17,435 nt of DNA from Byssochlamys sp. IMV 00236. Taxonomy: Eukaryota > Ascomycota > Eurotiomycetes > Eurotiales > Thermoascaceae. Both the position numbers and the translations under genes were made by a program. Below the pieces are notes generated by a model. That model worked only from the letters and a program-made list of their open reading frames with translations. It ran no database searches and had not been told where the DNA came from. Shown in pieces: positions 1 through 7,614 of this stretch; position 1 is the stretch's first letter; every line of letters starts with the position of its first letter. Location of the stretch: positions 30,941 to 48,375 of the forward strand of contig MSJH02000517.1 in the NCBI GenBank assembly GCA_001931875.2, in the 5' to 3' direction.

Positions 1-19
1 CCCCCCCCCCCCCCCCCCC
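1..19. repeat. Poly-C homopolymer at the window edge
   Basis: Nineteen consecutive C bases open the window and are followed by a pyrimidine-rich stretch (CTTCCTTTACCC). The run lies inside the intron of the eS12 gene, so it does not interrupt coding sequence. A long C run exactly at the edge may be a real intronic homopolymer or the point where an assembly or contig stopped. Confidence 0.9.
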
Positions 20-121
20 TTCCTTTACCCTTACTCTTACTCTATTATCTGAATCGAATCGGATCAAATCAATGGTAAAAGAAAGAAAGAATTTCTAACT
101 GATTTGTCTGTGTGTGTTTAG
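1..121 (+). other. 3' part of an intron in the eS12 gene
   Basis: This stretch ends in a canonical TTTAG acceptor at 117-121 after a TG/TTT-rich tract, with a CTAAC branch-point match at 95-99 about 22 nt upstream. The donor is outside the window. A GTAAAA at 75 could pretend to be a donor, but the sequence before it has an in-frame TGA and does not resemble eS12, so the whole stretch is read as intron. Confidence 0.85.
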
Positions 122-246
122 GCCAGCTCGACCGTGAGGGTAACGCCCGCAAGGTCGTCAACTGCTCTTGCGTTGTCGTCCGTGACTGGGGTGAGGAGTC
201 CCAGGAGCGCTCCATCCTCCTCAACTACTTCCAGACCGAGCAGTAG
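122..246 (+). CDS. rps12: 40S ribosomal protein eS12 (S12), C-terminal exon only
   Basis: eS12 is a cytosolic ribosomal protein of the small-subunit beak. The exon begins in the middle of a codon (GC, completing a TGC expected from the missing exon) and encodes 41 residues starting [12 protein letters not shown] and ending NYFQTEQ, then TAG at 244-246. The DREG-x-x-RKVV block followed by C-S-C-V-V-V and D-W-G is the eS12 C-terminal signature. Codons are strongly biased to GTC, CTC, CGT and GGT, as expected for a highly expressed fungal gene. The N-terminal two thirds and the promoter lie outside the window, upstream. The next gene is convergent. I am sure of the family; the exon boundary rests on the splice acceptor and on agreement with the known C-x-[IL]-DREG context. 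Confidence 0.95.
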
Positions 247-966
247 ACGTTTTCACCCTTACGTCTCTGTTATGATCTAACCCGTCTGTCGATTGCCTCG
301 CTTCGTCTCGCAACGCAAACGCAAACGGCAACGGGGGAAGTGGTCGTTATATCCTGATCGTTATCATGCGTGTGATGAATATCTAGATACTTGTGGGGGA
401 TAGGACAAGGCCGCCATTGGTTCTAGCTTGCCATATACATGATAAATGAAAAAGGAATCTTGAGGAAATCACTTAAAGATGATCCATCATAATCGTATTA
501 CTTCTCATAGCTTCCGCAAAGTTTGTATTCATGTGTAAGATCGGAAAAGAAACCGTATGAAGGAATATATCCATCGTTCCAATTACTTTATCTACACATG
601 GATATGGCTAGCTGCTCGAAGCCTCGCCGGCCCGTGGAATGCCAACTGTATGGCAGACAGACTAAAAGCGCTCCAGATGATGTGACAGACATCTTGGGAA
701 GGTCGAGCATGATGAGGCAGTATGAATAATGAAAACAACAAACCGCTCGAGAGTGCAACGACGAGCGAGAAACACCGACCAATGCTAAAAAGAGACCACA
801 TTGGGGAGTCCCCTCCAATAACGCTCAAACAACCATGGATGCCAAGAAAGTCCAATATTCGATAGACAGACGGCCCAGCAGTGAAAGATGACAAACAAAA
901 CAAGAGCAAATGCTCCTCTAAGAGATGTGTACTCGTTCGATGCGTAGAGATGCAACTAGGTCGAGA
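247..966. other. Convergent spacer (3' UTRs) between eS12 and the GID4-family gene
   Basis: This 720-bp stretch lies between two stop codons on opposite strands, so it should hold both 3' UTRs. Short open frames on both strands (for example 592-909 minus and 523-729 plus) have no recognisable motif, rely on non-ATG starts or overlap each other, and are not called. No canonical AATAAA, repeat or RNA gene was seen. A-rich stretches near 440-455 and 725-740 are compatible with cleavage and polyadenylation regions. Confidence 0.6.
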
Positions 967-2929
967 TCATCGGAAGCCATATGCAGGGAACATCATCTTC
1001 TCCATCTCTGGTTTCAGAGACAGCTGTTGGTAAGGAGAACTGCCTGGATCGTAGTATAAGCCTTCGATTTGGCCGTTGTCTCGGCGGAGAGAGATGTAGT
1101 AGAACCCGGATATCGTGAGCCCTTGTCGGGAATCGGTAGGTGTGACGAAACACCGTTCTGTCATATAGTCAGATTGAGAAACTATGCGGAGACATCTGCC
1201 AAAACCTACCTTTCCATCGCATCAGGATCCACCCCTTCGCTAGTTCCTCCGTAAGCCATTTCTTGCTCACAAGGTTCCTGATCATCTCATCATCCGTGAG
1301 GTTCTTGAACGGTTGCAACTCTCTCCAGTAGGTACTGTCGATTTCGGCATCTGCTTTGAAGCTCTTCGTTTCCAGAGTATGCTTGTTGAAATCAATGATC
1401 TCCCCTTCGAGGAAGGTCACGATATGGGCGTCCTGTGTAGGAGAAGTCTTATCGGGGATATTATAAGCCTCCATCGTTCCCGATAGCGTCATCGTATTGT
1501 AGTCGATACTATGAATTGTCACCTTCACCGGCCAATGCTCATCCTTGCTATTCGTGAGGCTGTAGAGATTGTTGGCCCAATAGCGACGACCGCTACTCGT
1601 ATACACGCTGATACGGTTGGTATCACTACCATTCACGATCACTGGGTCGTTCTGATGCGGGCTCGGGACGCGATGTGATAGCATTTGAGCGCCACAGCTA
1701 TTGGCCGCACGTTGGGACCCGGAGAATACGGCTCCTGGCTGGAGCCAAGAGCACTGCGCCGGCGGTGCGATTGATGTAGTATCGAGAATGAAATCATCCT
1801 CGTTGCATGTAAAATAATCAAACTGTATGAACCCCCCTTCCGCGGCCGATGAGATGCTCTCTTCATATGAATTCGAGAATCTCACTCGCTCCAGGTACTT
1901 GATTGTCTCCTTTAGCCGCGAACTGGGTGGGTTTTCCATGTACATCTGTCTGTGCGCGTTGATCCGGGCTCGGATATCCGAATGGGACAGGTTTCTATAG
2001 GAGTCATTTCGTGTGCTGGGAATGAATCGATATGCTCTCGAAGTGGACGAAGCGGATGCCCGTTCCCTTTCCTCCTGCTCCTGCCGTTCCCGGTCCAATA
2101 TGTAGTTCTGCAGCATCCTCGTCCTCGAGAACCTTGGCTGACGTCTGACGGACTGCAATAATGCCTCTGCCGTGATGGAGGACTCTCCAAATCGAAGACC
2201 ACCCCCTTCTGATGGCTCCCCCGCGAATGTCGGTGGAATCCTCACGATAGCTTCCCGTCGGCCATTTCTCAGACTGCTACTACTCCGTGTCGGATCGCGC
2301 TCTCCTCTTCCGAAGGACATGGCCGAGCTTTCGTGGGAAGGATCGTCTCTTTCCTCCTCCCCGTCGTCATCAGACCCCGGCGCCCAACCGTATAATGATC
2401 GCATGCCCGACACCCGGTTTTCGTAGTTAGGGGTTGTGTTTGCCTCCTCTCGCTGCCGGCGAACAATAGGAATCCGTCGATTGATCTCGACAGTCATTCG
2501 TAGCGGCCGCTGGTCATCCGTTTCCATCTGGTCTTGTTGATCGTCGGTCGAATACTGCTGTCTCCTGCGACGCTGTCGACTGAGCGGCGGTTCCGGGGAT
2601 GATCGCAATCGAGTCCGCAGGAAGCTCACGTTTTCGTCATTGGCATCGTGCGTCTCAGGATGAGCGATCAGAGTGGCGGCGAAATTTGGCACAGGACTGG
2701 AGATTGCCTCGAGTTGCTGAAGATATGGACTGGCGGCAGACGATGAGAGGGCCGGTGTTTCCTGCTGTAAGACAATCGAGTTAGCGAGATCATGTCGAGC
2801 ATGGACGCCTCGAGCGGCGGATTCCTCGACCAGCATCGCGCCAGGAACCAGAGCGAGTGGCAAGGACCGCCACGAGGCATCATCCTGCGGGAAAGAGCGC
2901 CATACTGAAGGTGAGTTCGCGGGTGGCAT
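967..2929 (-). CDS. GID4/Vid24-family substrate receptor of the GID (CTLH) E3 ligase
   Basis: Exons on the minus strand are 2929-1210 and 1157-967, with a 52-nt intron between (donor GTAGGT, branch CTGAC, acceptor ACAG). The product is 636 aa. Residues 1-395 are low-complexity, Ser/Arg/Glu-rich and look disordered, with a charged stretch at 280-290 (RERQEQEERER). The Vid24/GID4 beta-barrel starts at FSGSQ (402) and contains FLEGEI (506-511), W-I-L-M-R-W-K-E (567-574), GFYYI (591-595), IEGLYY and a C-terminal AYGFR. Splicing restores the RWKE motif that intron read-through would lose. Known family members recognise N-terminal degrons (Pro in yeast Gid4) and send gluconeogenic enzymes to the proteasome; Glu574 and Tyr593 sit where, from memory, human GID4 has pocket residues E237 and Y258. 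The start is well supported: a Kozak-perfect GCCACCATG with an in-frame TAG nine bases upstream. Whether this is the Gid4 or Gid10 type cannot be settled here. Confidence 0.93.
1158..1209 (-). other. 52-nt intron of the GID4-family gene
   Basis: On the minus strand the intron reads from donor GTAGGT (1209-1204) to acceptor ACAG (1161-1158), with a CTGAC branch match about 10 nt before the acceptor. It splits the Glu574 codon after its first base (G|AA). Retention would replace the last quarter of the barrel with a short unrelated tail ending in a stop after about 13 codons. Confidence 0.9.
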
Positions 2930-3855
2930 GGTGGCGGTCTATCTGGACGATTCCATCTGCCACAGCCTTACGAGATACAGAGATCGACGGTCGCAGAGGC
3001 CAGACGCAGTCGCATACGTTGTTTTGTTTTAGTTTTAATTGGGGGTTCAGAGCGACAACAGAGATCAGGGACGTACGGGCGATGACCCAGATTGTCTGCG
3101 ATGCTTTGGAAGTTGAACGTTGGAGATGGAGGCGATTTGGCCGGGGCGAGTTGGAGACGAAAGCGGGTTGCCGGCAAGGCAGTGGGGGGAGACGATAGAT
3201 AGACTGACTGCATTCCAGCGCAGAGCCTCGGGGCGTTACAAACACACCAGCTTCTTGAGGCTGCACAAGCTGCCCTTAATTATTACTGGGTCTCACTCTC
3301 CTTTGTTCTGCTCGTCTTTTGTCCAGTCCTGACGAGAAGAAATAATAATACCTCCCGATGTTTCCTTTTGGCGTCGACTTGAGACATCAGCGACGTCCTG
3401 GGCGCTCTAATGACGAGGATGTTTCATCTTTCTCACCCGTCATGAGGCTAAGGATCTACTAGTACAACCTGTCATGGCTCTTTCTGGTGATATTCCAGAA
3501 TGCCGTCAAGCTTCTGTTTCCTCAGGGGTCCTAAGTTGCCTGATTCTGTCTCTATCTCAGGGGGAGGCCATAAGTACCCGGATCCAACTAACCTGCTCAC
3601 AGATAGCATCTATTTATTCTTACAGCAGGAAAGTCCTGTTCTGATACAACTACACTGGTACTGATATAAGAATACTGGCCGACCGCAGGGTTGCGAAACG
3701 AAATATTTTCCCCGGAGAACAATAATGGCCTCGCAGTAAACATGCATTAGTGGAAGAACTCTTCTGCACTTCTCTCCAGGTGGTCCGCCTTGTTCCATTG
3801 CTCCATCCCAGGTCGACACTAAATTTAATATTATTATTTCCCCGTGTCTCCGTGC

Positions 3856-3867
3856 CGGATGGGTCCG
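3856..3867. promoter_or_regulatory. CGG-N6-CCG inverted repeat, candidate Zn2Cys6 activator site
   Basis: CGG at 3856-3858 and CCG at 3865-3867 are separated by six bases, 281 bp before the dehydratase ATG. CGG-N6-CCG is the layout bound by Ppr1/UaY-class binuclear zinc factors. A single match is not rare by chance in 1.2 kb, so this is only a candidate. Confidence 0.3.
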
Positions 3868-3926
3868 CTTTCGAGAAAGATAGTTGGTTTGCGACTTTGC
3901 GTGGGGGTTGGTACAGTATTACATGA

Positions 3927-3939
3927 CGGACCAACTCCG
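3927..3939. promoter_or_regulatory. CGG-N7-CCG inverted repeat, second candidate Zn2Cys6 site
   Basis: CGG at 3927-3929 and CCG at 3937-3939 are separated by seven bases, about 210 bp before the dehydratase ATG and 60 bp after the first pair. The closeness of the two makes a regulator of the Gal4/Zn2Cys6 class somewhat more plausible. The spacers differ, so one protein need not bind both. Confidence 0.3.
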
Positions 3940-4147
3940 ACAGTTTTGGTGATTAACTCAACAGCAACTCCTCATAACTATGACTATCGCAACTTTCAAT
4001 TTCTCTTCTTCTTTTTCTCGTCGTCAAGAAGACCTGGTCCTTTTTGAAGACACGATTACCGCGACAGGTCTTAAGACACCCGCAAAGACTTGAGGATCGA
4101 ACTAAAACCCCAAGCTTCCCCCACTGGTGCCCCTCGTTTTCTCCACT

Positions 4148-5351
4148 ATGGTCAAGATTCAGAGCATCGAGTACTTTCGAGTGCTGCCACGATGGCTGTT
4201 CGTAAAAGTGACGGATGAAGATGGCCTGTATGGCTGGGGCGAGAGTACTCTCGAAGGACATACGGAAGCTATCGAGGGGACCCTTTCAGCACTATCCAAG
4301 AGATTCCAAGGATATGAAGCGGAGTATGTGCATTACGACAAGGTCTCGTACCGGCAATTGACTGACTGCTATCTCCAGCGACATCGAACATATTTGGCAG
4401 ACAGCTTGGCGTCTAGGTTTCTATCGCGGCGGCCCGGTCTTCATGTCCGCCATCTCGGGCATTGACATCGCACTCTGGGATTTGAAGGGACGAAGATTGG
4501 GTGTACCAATTCACCAGTTGCTGGGAGGAAAAGTCCGAAACAAAATCTCTGTCTATGCTTGGATTGGCGGTGACCGCCCCGCGGACGTGGAAGCGGCTGG
4601 TAAAGCCAGACTGGAGCAGGGCTTCAAGGCTGTCAAGATGAATGCTACTGAAGACGTCAATTGGCTGGACTCCCCAAGCGTGCTCGAATCCAGTGTCGAG
4701 CGTCTGAAGAGAGTCAAGTCAATCGGTCTTGATGCCGCCCTAGATTTCCACGGCCGTCTGCACAAGCCCATGGCCAAGCAACTTGCAAAGGCCCTCGAAC
4801 CCCACCATCCGCTATTCCTGGAAGAGCCTCTTTTGTCTGAACACCCAGAAGGCATAAAACACCTCTCGAATCTTGTCAGCTGTCCAATTGCTCTGGGCGA
4901 GCGTCTTTACAACCGCTGGGATGTGAAGCGGTTCCTCGAGGATGGGAGCGTTGATGTCCTGCAACCCGATATCAGCCATTGTGGTGGCATCTCCGAGCTG
5001 CGCCGCATCGCTGCGATGGCAGAGACATACGATGTCGCCATTGCACCGCACTGTCCTCTCGGCCCTATCGCCCTTGCGGCCTGCATGCAAGTCGACCTTT
5101 CCACGCCCAACTTTGTCATCCAGGAGATGAGCTTAGGTATTCACTACAACACCGATACGGAATACGATGTCACGAGTTATCTTAAAGACCCCAAGGTGTT
5201 CGACGTGAAGGACGGTTACGTCGAGGCGCTGACCGCCCCCGGACTTGGAATCGAAGTGGACGAGGAGATGGTGCGGCGAGTAGCCAAGGACGCACAGCCC
5301 TGGCAACCTAAGGAGTTCTATGGTGCCGATGGCGGTATCCGCGAATGGTGA
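4148..5351 (+). CDS. Galactonate dehydratase (DgoD-like), enolase superfamily
   Basis: Exons are 4148-4323 and 4379-5351, with a 55-nt intron (GTATGT...CTCCAG, TGAC branch) that splits Asp59; the product is 382 aa, the same length as E. coli DgoD. The family removes water from D-galactonate to give 2-keto-3-deoxygalactonate, probably in the cytosol. N-terminal features are PRWLFVKV, YGWGE and FYRGGP (73-78). In the barrel are KMN (145-147), D181-F-H183, E207-E-P, GER (E233) and APH283CPLGP. Asp181, Glu207 and Glu233 are the expected Mg ligands, and His183 and His283 match the bacterial catalytic histidines. The start is the first ATG after an in-frame TAA at 4103; the upstream GTG at 4127 is not used by eukaryotes. 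It is shorter than, and distinct from, the L-galactonate dehydratase of the fungal pectin pathway. Substrate could also be another aldonate. The gene is convergent with the nucleoside hydrolase. Confidence 0.92.
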
Positions 5352-5752
5352 TCATTCTCACGAGTACGATGAAGACTCAAAAGGCTATTGGGGCCAGGTG
5401 GGCTAAATCCACATCAACGTAGTAATGATGGTATGAGAACGAGGCATAAAGCAGTTCTGGAACAGAAGTATCAAACATCGTCTTAGCAGAGGAGCAGTAA
5501 ACCCTCATAGTCCCCCAACTGTGGGACATGTCCTATCGATAGATATGGAGTTAATGTGCATATATCATCCATTCACATCGAATATGCAGCACAGTCTATC
5601 TAACTTCCACCATCAACGCAATCTAAGTCTAAGTACGCAATGGCATTATTCACATATCCAAAACCAAGGCCATAAAAGGACTGTAGCATATCCCAAATAC
5701 CATCCGGATATTCACCTCACCGCGTCTCATCTTATCAGGTACATAACATATC
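5352..5752. other. Convergent spacer between dehydratase and nucleoside hydrolase
   Basis: This 401-bp tail-to-tail spacer should contain both 3' UTRs. It is AT-rich in its second half and holds only a short plus-strand open frame (5521-5808) with no recognisable motif that overlaps the hydrolase end. I see no repeat, RNA gene or terminator-like element. Confidence 0.6.
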
Positions 5753-7214
5753 TCACTTCCTACCACGAGCAGCATTCCACTCATCCGCGCGCTGGATACA
5801 ATCAGTGATCATGCTCCAGAATGCATCGAGATCAACACCGCGCGGGATAGCCACTCCACCACCACCCGTAGCTGGCTCAACGACCGTCCGCCCCAACTGT
5901 CCTGTCACCGAGACGTCTGTCCCATGCTTGCCGTCCGTAACGACGTTGACGATGAAGCGTTCTCCTCCCTTGTCGTTGAACTTGAGCGCTTTGTCTGGAT
6001 GGGCTTTGGCGAACGATGGGTTCAGATTCGAAAGGATCACTGCGACGGCGAGGGGGTCGTGCAGCGGTGGGCCGACGTCCAGACCAAAGACGGTTTCGTA
6101 GGTTGATGCAAAGAAGGTAACTAGGGCGTGGAGGATGCGGCGGAGGACGGTCGGTTCGGATGAGAGATCGTCTGTGCCGGTCAGGATGCGGGACTGGACG
6201 GTGGGCGAGGCGAGGACTTGGTGAGTTAAGTCGAGGGCGATGAGAGTTGTCTTTGGTGCGAGGATGGGGTTGGAGAAGATCGATTGCGAGGATTCCGGGT
6301 CACACTATAAACTTGCATGTTAGAAGGCCGAATATATGATGCTTTAAACAGAGGGGATACTATATAATTTCGACGTATTCTAGAAAGGTAGGATTGGATA
6401 AAAGGAAATTAGGAAATCGCACATAAGTGTTGAACTCCGCCCATGGCGTGGTATTTCCAATGCGTGCCTCTTCACCAGGCAATCGACTCATAGGAGCATC
6501 AGTGAATCCATTTCCAACTGCTCCACCCATGATACTCAGACCTTGAATATGCTCCGCGACTTCTGGAAAGGTTGCAAACAATAAACCGATGTTCGTCAAG
6601 GTTCCAGTTGCAACGAGCCATGGAGTTCCCTTTGGCTCCGCTAGGATAGCATCACGGATAGCCAGGATGGCATTCTTGTCTGTTACTGGGGGCACGGTTG
6701 CTTTTGGCAGCAGGTCGGTGCCGTCGAGACCGGTGTTTCCTAGAGAGTTAATGTGTTCAATATTTATACCAGGATCACTCGCCAATAATTGATATGTGGA
6801 AGATTGCCTTACCGTGAATATCGGGAGCATAAACAGCGGGTCTCGAATAGGGCTTCTTCGATCCTGGATAGATGGGAATATCTGGCCTTCCGAGGGCTTC
6901 GAGCACGCTGCCTGCGTTGGCGGTCGTGTTCTGGAGCGATGCATTACCGTGAACGGTGCTGATTCCGAGAAGCTTCAGAGATGGGTGATGGATGGCCAGG
7001 AGGATGGCAAAGGCATCCTAATTCGGATCGAAAAAATATTGTCAGCTTTGCATTGATTGTGAAGTATTATATCAAATAGCAAGGCTCACATCGTGTCCTG
7101 AGAAGTGGAAATCAGTATTTACCTAAACAACCAGTGCGCGGTCAGGGGATTATGCTCACCAGGATCACAGTCCAACCACAGAGGGATGGGAGCCTCGTTT
7201 GTGAGTGAAGACAT
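5753..7214 (-). CDS. Inosine/uridine-preferring nucleoside hydrolase, five exons
   Basis: Minus-strand exons are 7214-7160, 7097-7090, 7017-6813, 6739-6423 and 6304-5753; introns are 62, 72, 73 and 118 nt, all GT-AG. The product is 378 aa, slightly longer than yeast Urh1. These enzymes hydrolyse ribonucleosides to base and ribose in pyrimidine and purine salvage. The N-terminal DCDPGHDDAF (15-24) is the family Ca-binding signature; Asp17, Asp21 and Asp22 correspond to D10, D14 and D15 of the Crithidia enzyme. Other hallmarks are VHGN (43-46), HGNTGLDG (89-96), VATGTLTNI (132-140), MGG (160-162), EFN (191-193), CDPE (196-199) and LHDPLAV (276-282), whose Asp277 is the fourth Ca ligand. Each splice was chosen because it restores one of these motifs. 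There is no signal peptide. GATA sites upstream suggest nitrogen control. Nucleoside preference cannot be told. Confidence 0.94.
7090..7097 (-). other. 8-nt microexon of the nucleoside hydrolase gene
   Basis: On the minus strand the eight bases GACACGAT are bounded by CTCAG on the 5' side and GTGAGC on the 3' side. Joined to exon 1 (ending CCT G) and exon 3 (starting GAT GCC) they complete Gly19-His20-Asp21, the centre of DCDPGHDDA. Any model without this exon shifts frame and loses the catalytic Asp pair. Confidence 0.92.
7098..7159 (-). other. 62-nt intron with two acceptors in the hydrolase gene
   Basis: The intron runs from donor GTGAGC to acceptor TTCTCAG. Inside it, 25 nt before the true acceptor, is a second acceptor-like TTTAG preceded at a normal distance by CTGAC. 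The true acceptor has its own ACTGAT. Use of the inner TTTAG would add codons reading K-Y-stop straight after the DPG motif. The productive form therefore depends on the distal site. Confidence 0.7.
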
Positions 7215-7610
7215 GGTTTCTAGAGGTAATTGAATGAATGGGAATCTTCTCTTACTACCCTGTGCTCCCGGGGGGACTTGACCTGTGCAGTGTTGATATA
7301 GTTAACTATACTTGATGACTGGTTTGAGGTGCAGTATGGCGCGATAAGGGGGGGGCTTATCGATAACAGCGCCAACCCTAAGCCCTACTATGCCTGTTCG
7401 GGGAAGGCTCCGGGGAGCGGAAGAGCCGCAGCCGTTAAAGTGACTTATCATCACTTATCAACTTCCGGGGAGCTTCGATGATGGACCTCTCGACGTGTTG
7501 ATCTCTGCCATCGATGCTCGACATCGGTTCTTCAGAATTTGCATTTCTGAAGAAAATGCCAATTGATGCCCTGGTTCAACTTCCCACATTCAAGCGTGGA
7601 CTGAGATGAA
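7215..7610. promoter_or_regulatory. Bidirectional promoter with GATA and CreA-like sites
   Basis: The 396 bp between the start codons of the divergent hydrolase and PXA genes hold five HGATAR matches within 117 bp. They are GATAAG at 7343-7348, a head-to-head pair in the palindrome TTATCGATAA at 7357-7366, and two CTTATC at 7444-7449 and 7454-7459 spaced exactly 10 bp apart. A direct repeat of TCCGGGGAGC (7409-7418 and 7464-7473) contains CCGGGG, a CreA-type core, on both sides of the last pair; a further CCGGGG is at 7268-7273. AreA-type GATA factors act through clustered HGATAR in nitrogen control and CreA in carbon repression, so joint control of the hydrolase is a reasonable inference. 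Which gene responds is unknown. Confidence 0.6.
7409..7473. repeat. Direct repeat TCCGGGGAGC flanking paired GATA sites
   Basis: Two exact copies of a 10-mer lie at 7409-7418 and 7464-7473, 55 bp apart start to start. Between them sit the two CTTATC elements, also a direct repeat (ACTTATCA twice). Each copy contains CCGGGG, which fits the SYGGRG consensus of CreA. Confidence 0.75.
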
Positions 7611-7614
7611 ATGA
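7606..7614 (+). promoter_or_regulatory. Two-codon uORF (ATG-AAA-TGA) overlapping the PXA start
   Basis: An upstream ATG at 7606-7608 is followed by one lysine codon and TGA at 7612-7614. The TGA overlaps the main ATG (7611-7613) as ATGA in a different frame. If the leader contains it, ribosomes starting there would terminate on top of the PXA start. Confidence 0.6.

Larger units (their letters stand above)
2930..4147. promoter_or_regulatory. Divergent promoter region between the GID4-family and galactonate dehydratase genes
   Basis: The 1218 bp between the two ATGs carries no convincing gene; open frames here are antisense to each other and have no known motif. It should hold the 5' leaders and promoters of both genes. 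T-rich and AT-rich stretches are at about 3018-3042 and 3820-3840, and a pyrimidine-rich tract at about 3996-4022, roughly 130 bp before the dehydratase start, fits a fungal core promoter. CreA-type sites (SYGGRG) occur at GTGGGG near 3901 and, on the minus strand, near 4118-4123. Two inverted CGG/CCG pairs are listed separately. Confidence 0.6.

Noticed and set aside
75..121. A 47-nt intron with donor at GTAAAA (75) and an eS12 exon before it.
   Set aside because: The sequence upstream has an in-frame TGA and does not match eS12, so position 75 is inside a longer intron.
1639..2883. Several open frames of 60-96 codons on both strands inside the GID4-family gene.
   Set aside because: They overlap a long, domain-bearing exon in other frames and show no motif of their own; they are shadows of its Ser/Arg-rich composition.
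4127..4147. Seven-codon N-terminal extension of the dehydratase (frame open from GTG at 4127).
   Set aside because: It begins with GTG, which a fungal nuclear gene is very unlikely to use; the ATG at 4148 aligns with the known N-terminus of the family.
4148..7214. The dehydratase and nucleoside hydrolase as parts of one metabolic cluster.
   Set aside because: They are convergent, have separate promoters with different motif sets, and act in unrelated pathways; adjacency alone is weak evidence.
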